NCBI GenBank assembly: GCA_003557825.1
Contig: PWNM01000291.1
Coordinates: 1-17,429 of the forward strand
Direction of reading: 5' to 3'
Source: Candidatus Hydrogenedentota bacterium
GTDB lineage: Bacteria > Hydrogenedentota > Hydrogenedentia > Hydrogenedentales > SLHB01
DNA: 17,429 nucleotides
The position numbers and the translations under genes are program-made. Below, in pieces: positions 7,903 through 14,481 of the stretch (positions are counted from its first letter, which is position 1; the number at the start of each line of letters is the position of its first letter). The notes under the pieces are model-generated. The model had not been told where the DNA came from. It was given only the letters and a program-made list of their open reading frames with translations, and ran no database searches.

Positions 7903-9627
7903 TCAATCTGCGGGCGATACACGAAGCACTTCCTCAATGGTGGTTAGGCCCTTGGCGGCTTTTGCCAAGGCGTTCTGCCGGAGCGATTTCATGCCGCATT
8001 TGATCCCTTGGCGTTTGATGTCCATCGAAGGCGCACGTTTCATGATGAGATCCTGCAATTCGGGAAAGTTGGGCATAGCTTCAATAACCGCCAGCCGGCC
8101 TTTGTAACCGGTATCTTTACATTTTCCACATCCCCACCCACGTACAAAAGTTGGTTTGTGCCCATTGGGCGGATGGCGATATTGGATGCGCGTCAGCACC
8201 TCCTCCGGAACTTTGATGGTCTGCTTACAGTCCGGACATACCCGGCGCATTAGCCGTTGGGCCGCCGCCACGGCAACAGAGGATTGGACCAGGAAGGGTT
8301 CGAGGCCCATATCGGTGAGCCGGGTGAAGACGCTGGCGGCGTCGTTTGTATGCAATGTGCTCAGAACCAGGTGTCCGGTCAAGGCAGCCTTGACGGCAAT
8401 ATCACCCGTTTCCTCGTCGCGGATCTCACCGACCATGACAATATCGGGGTCCTGACGGAGGATACTGCGGAGCGCCGCCGCGAAGCTCAGGCCCACTTCG
8501 GGCCGGGCGGGTACCTGGTTGACGCCATATAGCTCGTATTCCACGGGATCTTCGACGGTGACAATGTTGCGTCCCGTATCGTTAAGACGATGCAGGGCGC
8601 TGTACAAGGTCGTGGTCTTACCACTTCCCGTCGGACCGGTAAGCAAAATCATGCCGAAAGGCAGCTTGAGCGATTCGCGAAAAGCCTCCATAGGTTGTTC
8701 TTCAAATCCAAGCTTCTCGAGGTCGAGGGTCAGGCTGCTCTTATCGAGAATACGCATCACGACCTTCTCGCCGTAATAACATGGAAGGAATGAGATACGA
8801 AAGTCTATTTCCCGTCCCCGAAACTTGATACGGAACCGGCCGTCTTGCGGAATCCGATGCTCAGAGATGTCGAGGTTGCTCATGATTTTAAGTCGCGAGA
8901 GCAACGCAGGCTGCATGTTTTTGGGCGGGCTCTTGGTTTCCTCTAGAACACCGTCAACGCGGTAGCGAACACGTAGGGTCTTTTCATAGGGCTCGACATG
9001 GATATCGCTGGCCCCCATTTCCAGCGCATTGGCAAGGATGAGGTTGACAAGCCGGATGACAGGACCTTCCTCCGCCTCGGCTTTTAGGGAACTGATGTCG
9101 CTGATATCCTGCTGCTCTTCCACCAGGTCGAGGTTCTCATCGGATTTGGAATCGCCGACCAGTTCGTTGTACAGCTCATCCCCCTGTTTGCCGCCATAGT
9201 GTCGGTTTATGGCCTCACTGAGTTCAGATGAGACGGCCACCACGGGTTCTATCTCATAGCTCGTGAGCATCCGTAGATCGTCAAGTGCCATGATATTCAA
9301 CGGGTCCGACATGGCCAACGTGAGCACGTCCCCGGTGACGGATACAGGGAGCATCTGATATTGCTGTGCCAACGACTCAGGTACTTCGTCAAGCACCTCT
9401 TTAGGAATTTTATAATTGGCTACGCGGATATGGGGAATTCCAAGCTGCTCGCTCAGGGTAACGACGAGGTCTTCTTCATTCAGATATTGTTTGGAAAGCA
9501 ACACACTGGCCAAGCTTTGGCCGGCCGTACGTTGCAGGGCAACGCATTCCTTGAGCCGGTCTTCGGTGATCAGCCCCTGTTCTAGCAAAACATCGCCAAG
9601 TCGACGTTTGACAGTCCTTGGTGGCAA
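7903..9627 (-). CDS. pilB: Type IV pilus assembly ATPase PilB (TTG start proposed)
   Basis: This GspE-family ATPase drives pilus extension at the inner membrane. With the proposed start it has 574 residues: MshEN domain about 7-145 beginning RRLGDVLLEQGLI; ATPase N-domain about 185-300 with MGASDIHVEPYE (204-215); Walker A GPTGSGKTT (331-339); Asp box VEDPVEY (358-364); Walker B MVGEIRD (398-404); His box TGHLVLSTLHTNDA (417-430); and a zinc tetracysteine C464/C467/C500/C503 (CPDC...CGKC). The frame is open to an ATG at 9741, but that extension lacks family resemblance and covers a likely promoter. The TTG at 9627 has a strong GAGGAGGTT site nine bases upstream and places RLG near the N-terminus, as in homologues. 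The second MshEN motif is degenerate (SLASVLLSKQYL). It probably leads the pilB-pilT-pilS-pilR operon. Confidence 0.94.
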   Translation of the reverse strand: MPPRTVKRRLGDVLLEQGLITEDRLKECVALQRTAGQSLASVLLSKQYLNEEDLVVTLSEQLGIPHIRVANYKIPKEVLDEVPESLAQQYQMLPVSVTGDVLTLAMSDPLNIMALDDLRMLTSYEIEPVVAVSSELSEAINRHYGGKQGDELYNELVGDSKSDENLDLVEEQQDISDISSLKAEAEEGPVIRLVNLILANALEMGASDIHVEPYEKTLRVRYRVDGVLEETKSPPKNMQPALLSRLKIMSNLDISEHRIPQDGRFRIKFRGREIDFRISFLPCYYGEKVVMRILDKSSLTLDLEKLGFEEQPMEAFRESLKLPFGMILLTGPTGSGKTTTLYSALHRLNDTGRNIVTVEDPVEYELYGVNQVPARPEVGLSFAAALRSILRQDPDIVMVGEIRDEETGDIAVKAALTGHLVLSTLHTNDAASVFTRLTDMGLEPFLVQSSVAVAAAQRLMRRVCPDCKQTIKVPEEVLTRIQYRHPPNGHKPTFVRGWGCGKCKDTGYKGRLAVIEAMPNFPELQDLIMKRAPSMDIKRQGIKCGMKSLRQNALAKAAKGLTTIEEVLRVSPAD

Positions 9628-9634
9628 CGCTGGT

Positions 9635-9643
9635 AACCTCCTC
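9635..9643 (-). promoter_or_regulatory. Strong ribosome binding site deciding a TTG start for pilB
   Basis: GAGGAGGTT, a near-perfect anti-Shine-Dalgarno match, ends nine bases (counted from GGAGG) before TTG 9627-9625. Neither the far ATG at 9741 nor the in-frame GTG in between has such a site. Confidence 0.7.
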
Positions 9644-9693
9644 GTGGTGCTTGTGCTTCCCTCGTGCGACGGCCCCAAAAAGGCCACCGTTAT

Positions 9694-9723
9694 ATTATCC
9701 CATATTTTTGCGCAAAGGGCCAA
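9694..9723 (-). promoter_or_regulatory. Candidate promoter of the pilBTSR operon
   Basis: On the minus strand, TTGGCC (9723-9718) and GATAAT (9699-9694) are separated by 18 bases in an AT-rich stretch. They lie about 65 bases upstream of the proposed pilB start, within the 146-base gap after the upstream gene. The match is moderate. The gap otherwise shows an AT-rich segment (about 9735-9773) and no clear terminator. Confidence 0.4.
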
Positions 9724-9773
9724 ATTTTCCGCACAACGCACTTGATTTGATTGTTTTATATCGACAAATACGA

Positions 9774-12041
9774 CTATTCAGCAGAATCAAAACCCAAATG
9801 GCTTAGGATCGAGTCCACCAAATCAACCGTGACGTCCTGTCCGACCAACTCGGCATAAGCCAGTACCTTTCGCAATGAACCGGTCATGCGCCGAATGTCG
9901 TTTGTGGCGCGGGTAGCAATGTGGGCAAGAATTGTATCGGGGATCTTGACGCCGGCATCACCGACATAGTGATGAAGAATAGCGAGGCGGGTTTGCCAAT
10001 CGGGCGGCTGAAGACTGGCCACAACGCCGCTACCGAAACGGCTAATAAGACGTTGTTCGAGCTGACCCAGACGATTCGGCGCTTTGTCCCCGGCGATGAT
10101 GATTTGGCGGTTTTCCTGTTCCAGGACATTGAAGATATGAAAGAACTCCTCCTGGGCTTCGATGCGACCGCCCAGAAACTGGATATCGTCGAGAATGAGA
10201 ACATCCCACTTACAGTAAGCCTCCCGGAATGCGTCGAGGGCATGCTCCTCCAAGGCCTCGGTTAGTCGGCGGGCGAACCGGCTCGACGAGACATAACCGA
10301 TGTTGCGCTCAGGGTCTTGCGATAGCGTCAAGTTCCCGATGGCATTGATGAGGTGGGTCTTTCCCACACCGACCTCGCCATAGATAAAGCAGGGATTGTA
10401 GGTTCCACCGGGTTGTTGGGCCACGGCCTGACTGATTTTCAGGGTAAAGGCATTGGCATCGCCTACAATGAAGTTCTCAAAGGTATAGCCGCTGAGAGGG
10501 GCCTCCGACTCGAGGGCCGCCAAGATTCGCTCGTCGATGCGCAATTCGACCTGGGGGCCTTCCAGAGCCTCGAGGGCGTCGCTCTCGGATTTGCCCAAGA
10601 GGGCCGCGGCCTGGCGACGTTTACGTTGCTGGGATCCGCTCCGGCTCAAAGCACGCCGGTTTTGCTCATTTACCGAAAGTGTCTCCATTTGGTTGGCAGT
10701 CCGTTCCGCTTCGGCGCGGGCCTGCTCGGCGGCTTCCTGAGCGGCTTGAACGGAGGAAAGGACCTCGTCGGCCTGGGACTCCCGCGATTCAAGAGCCACC
10801 TGGACAGCGGCCTGAGCCGCCTTCGCCGCTTCGAGGGCAGCCTCGGACAATTTGGCGATTCGGTCATCCTGGGCAACCTGAGTCCTACGCAAAGAATCAA
10901 GAGCCGTGGCAGCCTCAGCATCCACCGGCATCGCATCCGATGGAGTCTGGATAGACGCGCTCAGATCGTTTATGGCCTCACGCATGGCATCCCGAACACT
11001 ACTTTGCATCAACCGGGCCAACTCCTCGGCAGAAGGTCCCTGAACAGGGGCAGCGACGTTGCGGCTCTCTGCCACCGAAGCAAATGCTTCGTGCATGGTC
11101 TCGCGCAGGCTTTCCCGCAGGCCCTCGATAAGCTCGTGCATCGGAACAGGAGCGGGTTCGGCGGTAGTCTTCGCCAGGGTTCCAACGGTCTCGCGCATGG
11201 CATCACGGACACTCTCCCGCATCAATGTTGCCATATCTTCCCACGAAGGAGACGGATCCGCCGCGGAGGCTTGATAAAGCCTCAGGGAAATGGCTGCAGC
11301 CGAATCTTCCATGGCCTCCCGAATGCTTTTGCTCACGATTTGCGCAAACTCATTGGCCGAAGCTTGAGACGGGGAAGTCGATTGGGAGGAAAGCGGTTCC
11401 TTAGTAGCGGTCGCAGAAGACCCGGCGGAGGATTTCGGCGCGGTGGATGTACCTGATTCAGCGGGGGATTCCGAAGGAGCGGACGCCGTTTCCTGCGCCA
11501 CTTCAGTTTCCGGCGGTTTGGTCGTTGTTATGCTGAACCCGAGGGCGGACATGGACAGCTGTTCGTCGTCTTCATTTTCGAGCTTGAAGAAACGGCTTGC
11601 CGCTTGCTCGAAATGCTGCCATTCGCAAAGAATGGGCTTGATCTTGAGTTCCGGTTGGACCTGACGAATCTCATCGAGGGCATCCAGATCAAGTGGATCC
11701 ACCATGGCGACGGTCAATATGCGCCCCAGCCGATCGATGGGTAACACGCTGTAGCGCAGGCAGATCTCCTCGGGAAGCAAAGCGAGCAGCTTCTCATCGA
11801 TCTGATAGTCAAGCAGGTTGATATGGGGAATGCGGCATTGCTTCACCAAAAAATTGATCAGGGCGCTATGACTGATGTAGTCAAGCTCGACCAACACTTG
11901 CCCAAGAAACTGGCCCGATTCACGCTGTTTGGCCAAGGCGGTATCGAGTTGCTCCTGGGAGATCACATGCTCGGCCAACAGTATCTCGCCCAAACGGCGG
12001 CGGGCGGCCGGACCGTCCTCTGTAGGAGCATTTCGTAACAT
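9774..12041 (-). CDS. MshEN - repeat - coiled-coil - DnaA-type AAA+ chimeric protein
   Basis: A 755-residue protein of unrecognised function. Residues 11-155 form an MshEN domain like PilB's, with RLGEILLAEHVI (16-27) and FLGQVLVELDYI (45-56). Residues 170-230 are a Ser/Pro/Thr-rich linker. Residues 231-373 hold four repeats with S-[IVL]-R-[ED]-[AT]-M cores at 239, 277, 311 and 348. Residues 374-456 are an Ala/Glu-rich likely coiled coil. Residues 515-750 match DnaA domain III: YTFENFIVGDANAF, Walker A GEVGVGKTH (555-563), Walker B LILDDIQFLGG (615-625), EEFFHIFNVL (631-640), sensor I IIIAGD, arginine finger R668 in SRFG, and sensor II R717. It stops there, so the DnaA domain IV (DnaA-box-binding helix-turn-helix) is absent. 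ATP binding and hydrolysis look intact. Its position just upstream of pilB, on the same strand, suggests a pilus or c-di-GMP-linked role. It is not the replication initiator: no domain IV, no dnaN neighbour. The ATG at 12041 has only a weak ribosome binding site. Confidence 0.88.
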   Translation of the reverse strand: MLRNAPTEDGPAARRRLGEILLAEHVISQEQLDTALAKQRESGQFLGQVLVELDYISHSALINFLVKQCRIPHINLLDYQIDEKLLALLPEEICLRYSVLPIDRLGRILTVAMVDPLDLDALDEIRQVQPELKIKPILCEWQHFEQAASRFFKLENEDDEQLSMSALGFSITTTKPPETEVAQETASAPSESPAESGTSTAPKSSAGSSATATKEPLSSQSTSPSQASANEFAQIVSKSIREAMEDSAAAISLRLYQASAADPSPSWEDMATLMRESVRDAMRETVGTLAKTTAEPAPVPMHELIEGLRESLRETMHEAFASVAESRNVAAPVQGPSAEELARLMQSSVRDAMREAINDLSASIQTPSDAMPVDAEAATALDSLRRTQVAQDDRIAKLSEAALEAAKAAQAAVQVALESRESQADEVLSSVQAAQEAAEQARAEAERTANQMETLSVNEQNRRALSRSGSQQRKRRQAAALLGKSESDALEALEGPQVELRIDERILAALESEAPLSGYTFENFIVGDANAFTLKISQAVAQQPGGTYNPCFIYGEVGVGKTHLINAIGNLTLSQDPERNIGYVSSSRFARRLTEALEEHALDAFREAYCKWDVLILDDIQFLGGRIEAQEEFFHIFNVLEQENRQIIIAGDKAPNRLGQLEQRLISRFGSGVVASLQPPDWQTRLAILHHYVGDAGVKIPDTILAHIATRATNDIRRMTGSLRKVLAYAELVGQDVTVDLVDSILSHLGFDSAE
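10923..11351 (-). repeat. Four tandem protein repeats within the chimeric gene
   Basis: The segment encodes residues 231-373 of the chimeric protein. Four amphipathic units carry cores SIREAM, SVRDAM, SLRETM and SVRDAM, spaced 38, 34 and 37 residues. Copies two and four are still alike in DNA: 11194-11213 and 10981-11000 match at 18 of 20 bases. This suggests fairly recent internal duplication. Confidence 0.75.
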
Positions 12042-12105
12042 TCTTATCTGGATTCCGGGTCAGTGGTTGGATTTGTTGTCCCTATAGTCGTATAAGTTAT
12101 AGCAT

Positions 12106-12135
12106 AGAATATACTCGTCACGGTGGAAGTGTCAA
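12106..12135 (-). promoter_or_regulatory. Sigma-70 type promoter of the MshEN-DnaA chimera
   Basis: On the minus strand, a consensus -35 TTGACA (12135-12130) and -10 TATTCT (12111-12106) lie 18 bases apart. Transcription would start near 12099, leaving a leader of about 57 bases before ATG 12041. The gap 12042-12188 contains this promoter and the hairpin at 12151-12173. Confidence 0.6.
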
Positions 12136-12150
12136 CAGAATACCCGGCCT

Positions 12151-12173
12151 AACCGGTTGGCTTGCAACCAGTT
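12151..12173 (-). terminator. Hairpin downstream of the Gfo/Idh/MocA gene
   Basis: A 9-bp stem (AACTGGTTG with CAACCGGTT, one T-G pair) and a 5-base loop lies 15 bases beyond the oxidoreductase stop. No T-tract follows, so it is either an imperfect terminator, an RNA-end stabiliser, or a site upstream of the next promoter. Confidence 0.35.
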
Positions 12174-12188
12174 GGAGTAAAAGCGCAG

Positions 12189-13151
12189 TTATACTTTGAC
12201 AGGCAATCCAGACTGAATTGATTCGTTGGCGGCTGCCGTGACTTTGAATGTTTTCAGCGCATCGGAATAGGTGCATCGCAGCCTGTTTCGTTTGCCGGTA
12301 CGCACAGCCTCAATAAATGAACGTGATTCCTCGAAATACATGTCCTTTTTGGGGTGATACTGGCTGAGCTTTCCGTCTTCGCGAACGGTTAACCGGTTGT
12401 CAGAGAGATGAAAAGAGCTCTCCGGCGTGACGATATCCAGGAATTTGTGCCCATTGTAGCCCGCAACACAAGAGGAGGCGATCGAGGCGGTTGCGCCGGT
12501 TTTCATGCACATGGTGATCACGCTGCTGTCGTGAATATCATAGTCCTTGATTTGATTCATACACCCCGATGCGCCCGCAGCATAGACCTCGGCCACATCG
12601 CCGCAAAGATAGCGGATCATGTCGATGAGATGGGTGGTTTGGACCATGATCTGGCCCCCGCTTTTATCCATCTGACGCCACCACCAGATCTCAGGCAGGC
12701 CGCTACTCCACAGGCCCATAATCAGCGAGGGCGTTTTGCCACGAAGCATCTTTCGGGCCCGCACGGTAGTATCGGAATACCGGAAACAATATCCCACGCT
12801 ACACAGCACACCGGATTTCCGAACCGCTTCCGAGACTGCTTTGGCCGTGGCGCAGTCCAAGGCGATGGGCTTCTCAATGAAGAGGTGGATCCCCTTTCTA
12901 GCAGCTTCAATTTCAATATCGCCATGAGCATAGGGCGGCACAGCCACATAGACCGCATGGGGCTTCACCTCCTCAAACATGACCCGATAGTCGGTGTAGG
13001 CTTCTCCCCCGTATTGCGCCGCTGCTTCTTGGGCCCTATCCCGCTCGGTATCGCAATGCCCCACAAACTCGATTTCATCCAATGTAGTCAGATTGCGATA
13101 GTGGACCTGTTGAATAGAACCGCAGCCAACAAATGCCAACCGAACCATCAT
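12189..13151 (-). CDS. Gfo/Idh/MocA-family NAD(P)-dependent oxidoreductase
   Basis: A 320-residue cytosolic dehydrogenase predicted to act on a sugar, inositol or related polyol; the substrate cannot be read from sequence. Seen: the Rossmann start VRLAFVGCGSIQQVHYRNL (3-21), the family signature EKP at 93-95 (FIEKPIALDC), a C-terminal substrate domain with SGGQIMVQTTHLIDMIRYL (164-182) holding the usual catalytic-region His174, and DIHDSSVITMCM (205-216). The frame is open to 13376, but that part overlaps the upstream gene's 3' end and precedes the Rossmann fold. ATG 13151 or the adjacent ATG 13148 follows GGGGGA and is 60-odd bases from a good promoter. It is separated from the phosphotriesterase-like gene by 157 bases and has its own promoter. 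Confidence 0.85.
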   Translation of the reverse strand: MMVRLAFVGCGSIQQVHYRNLTTLDEIEFVGHCDTERDRAQEAAAQYGGEAYTDYRVMFEEVKPHAVYVAVPPYAHGDIEIEAARKGIHLFIEKPIALDCATAKAVSEAVRKSGVLCSVGYCFRYSDTTVRARKMLRGKTPSLIMGLWSSGLPEIWWWRQMDKSGGQIMVQTTHLIDMIRYLCGDVAEVYAAGASGCMNQIKDYDIHDSSVITMCMKTGATASIASSCVAGYNGHKFLDIVTPESSFHLSDNRLTVREDGKLSQYHPKKDMYFEESRSFIEAVRTGKRNRLRCTYSDALKTFKVTAAANESIQSGLPVKV

Positions 13152-13212
13152 AACGTCCCCCAGGAACTCTTTGTTTATTCCGCGGCGATTCCCGTCTTGC
13201 GCATAAACCTGT

Positions 13213-13241
13213 ATTGTATCAGACATCGGAAACGATGTAAA
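13213..13241 (-). promoter_or_regulatory. Sigma-70 type promoter of the Gfo/Idh/MocA gene
   Basis: On the minus strand, TTTACA (13241-13236) and TACAAT (13218-13213) are spaced by exactly 17 bases. Both hexamers match consensus at five of six positions. Transcription would start about 55 bases before the chosen ATG. Confidence 0.65.
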
Positions 13242-13247
13242 TCGATT
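13223..13247. promoter_or_regulatory. Palindromic candidate operator overlapping the promoter
   Basis: Plus-strand ACATCG-GAAA-CGATGT (13223-13238) is a perfect 6-bp inverted repeat that fills most of the spacer between the -35 and -10 hexamers and enters the -35. A second perfect palindrome, AATCGATT (13240-13247), touches its edge. Binding here would block RNA polymerase. CpG-centred sites of this kind recall LacI-family operators, but the regulator is unknown. Confidence 0.4.
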
Positions 13248-13308
13248 GATCCGACGAAAATCGCTCCAAGATCTGAGGAGATGCTGTATGCTATGGGCAG
13301 CTTGACGC

Positions 13309-14331
13309 TCAGATGGAATGGATTCGGAACGCCTGTTGGGGGTTGGCACGAATAAGACGCCGAGTTTGAGCCTCATCGAATCCTACGGCATGTAGGGCGG
13401 GGATAAAATAGTTGAACAGGGTGTCGAAACGACGAAAGTCGCCTCCCCCATCTTCCCCGACGCTATACCAACCGGCATCATGGGAAATGAGAACATGGTC
13501 CAGGAGGCCCCGCTCATCCATGGCGCGGGTCAGGCCGACATGGATGTCGAGGGACTCGGGCGAGAGTCCATCAAATTCAACCCAAAGCCCATTTTCGACG
13601 GCCTCCACATGAAGGTCGGTGTCATCGACGGTGTGAGCATGAACCCAGATGAAGGCTCCATCGGCGACTTCCTCTTCGCGTAAAACGGCCATGGTTTCGC
13701 GGATGGCGGTGGCATCGGTGGTATGAGATGCGATGGGCAGACCGGTGGCGTGGTGGGTCCGTGCCGCTGCCTGGATCAGTTTGCGATCCATATCGGATAG
13801 GGGGCCGTTGTTCACGGCGGTTTTGATGAAGCCGGGACGAATGCCGGTATCGTCGATGCCGTCTTCCCATTCACGGGCCCAGCGGGCCGCCAAGGCATCG
13901 GCGTCTTCGTCATATGCATGGGGGGGCAAAAAATGGCCGTCCATCGCTCCGTAATAGCCGGTATTGGTGAGGATCCTGATGCCGCTTGCCTCGGATAACC
14001 GAGCCATCAGCCGGGGATCGCGGGCAAGATAGGCGGGAGTACACTCCACGAGGGTATCGACGCCCAGTTCGCGGGTGTGGTCGAGGTGAGGCATGACGGT
14101 CTCGAAGACGACCTCGGGGTCATACCGATCCGGGGACGTTTCAGCGGCGCCGATAAAATCAACGAGCAGGTGTTCATGGGGCAAAACCGTTCCCAGGGCT
14201 TCGGGCTCAACGGCCCCCGTAACGGTCATCGCTTTCTCGTTCGTCATCGTTTCATTTTTCGCCTGTGTCATCATCCCCACCCCCGCTGTCAGCGCCAAAG
14301 ATCCTAAGAAAGTTCGGCGGCTCATTGCCAT
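13309..14331 (-). CDS. Phosphotriesterase-family metallohydrolase with Tat signal
   Basis: A 340-residue amidohydrolase-superfamily TIM barrel, likely exported folded. The N-terminus MAMSRRTFLGSLALTAGVGM has the twin-arginine motif SRRTFLG followed by a hydrophobic core. Binuclear metal ligands of the PTE family are all visible: H52 and H54 (PHEHLLVD), bridging K170 (GFIKTAV), H203 (ASHT), H231 (VHAHTVDD) and D285 (ISHDAGW). Relatives include phosphotriesterases, lactonases and PTE-homology proteins; for an environmental bacterium, lactone or ester hydrolysis is likelier than organophosphate cleavage. The ATG at 14331 follows GAGAGGAGG by seven to eight bases; the ATG two codons later is too far. 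It diverges from the GH5 gene and is followed by the oxidoreductase. Confidence 0.88.
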   Translation of the reverse strand: MAMSRRTFLGSLALTAGVGMMTQAKNETMTNEKAMTVTGAVEPEALGTVLPHEHLLVDFIGAAETSPDRYDPEVVFETVMPHLDHTRELGVDTLVECTPAYLARDPRLMARLSEASGIRILTNTGYYGAMDGHFLPPHAYDEDADALAARWAREWEDGIDDTGIRPGFIKTAVNNGPLSDMDRKLIQAAARTHHATGLPIASHTTDATAIRETMAVLREEEVADGAFIWVHAHTVDDTDLHVEAVENGLWVEFDGLSPESLDIHVGLTRAMDERGLLDHVLISHDAGWYSVGEDGGGDFRRFDTLFNYFIPALHAVGFDEAQTRRLIRANPQQAFRIHSI

Positions 14332-14369
14332 GGGTATGCCTCCTCTCGTATTTCGTTACACTACCTCCT

Positions 14370-14398
14370 ATCCTAACGCCCGAGCGGCTTTTTATCAA
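14370..14398 (-). promoter_or_regulatory. Candidate promoter of the phosphotriesterase-family gene
   Basis: On the minus strand, TTGATA (14398-14393) and TAGGAT (14375-14370) are 17 bases apart, about 40 bases before the ATG. The -35 matches consensus at five of six positions, the -10 at four. Confidence 0.5.
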
Positions 14399-14411
14399 TC
14401 CACGACAGTAC

Positions 14412-14440
14412 TTCAACCAAAGCATCTGCTGTGATATCCT
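14412..14440 (+). promoter_or_regulatory. Candidate promoter of the GH5-GH2 pair
   Basis: TTCAAC (14412-14417) and TATCCT (14435-14440) are 17 bases apart, and the -10 is preceded by TGA, an extended -10 feature. It lies about 40 bases before ATG 14482, back to back with the minus-strand promoter in the 150-base divergent gap. Confidence 0.45.
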
Positions 14441-14481
14441 CACAGAAACAGAAATCCGGCGGCAAATTAGGAGAAACGATA

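Noticed and set aside
9628..9773. Sigma-54 promoter for PilR control upstream of pilB
   Set aside because: I found no TGGCAC-N5-TTGC match here; a sigma-70-like pair fits better. TGGCAC sites I noticed elsewhere in the window lack a correctly spaced TTGC partner.
10353..11456. A 367-codon open frame on the plus strand opposite the chimera's repeat and coiled-coil region
   Set aside because: It is the complement of a GC-rich, Ala/Arg/Glu-rich coding stretch; it has no recognisable domain, and the minus-strand frame has clear conserved families on both sides.
9774..12041. The chromosomal replication initiator gene dnaA and a nearby origin
   Set aside because: The protein lacks DnaA domains I and IV, no dnaN/recF neighbour is present, and I saw no cluster of TTATNCACA boxes while reading.
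13152..13376. Upstream extension of the Gfo/Idh/MocA frame
   Set aside because: It overlaps the phosphotriesterase-family 3' end and contains a near-consensus promoter; the Rossmann fold starts right after ATG 13151/13148.
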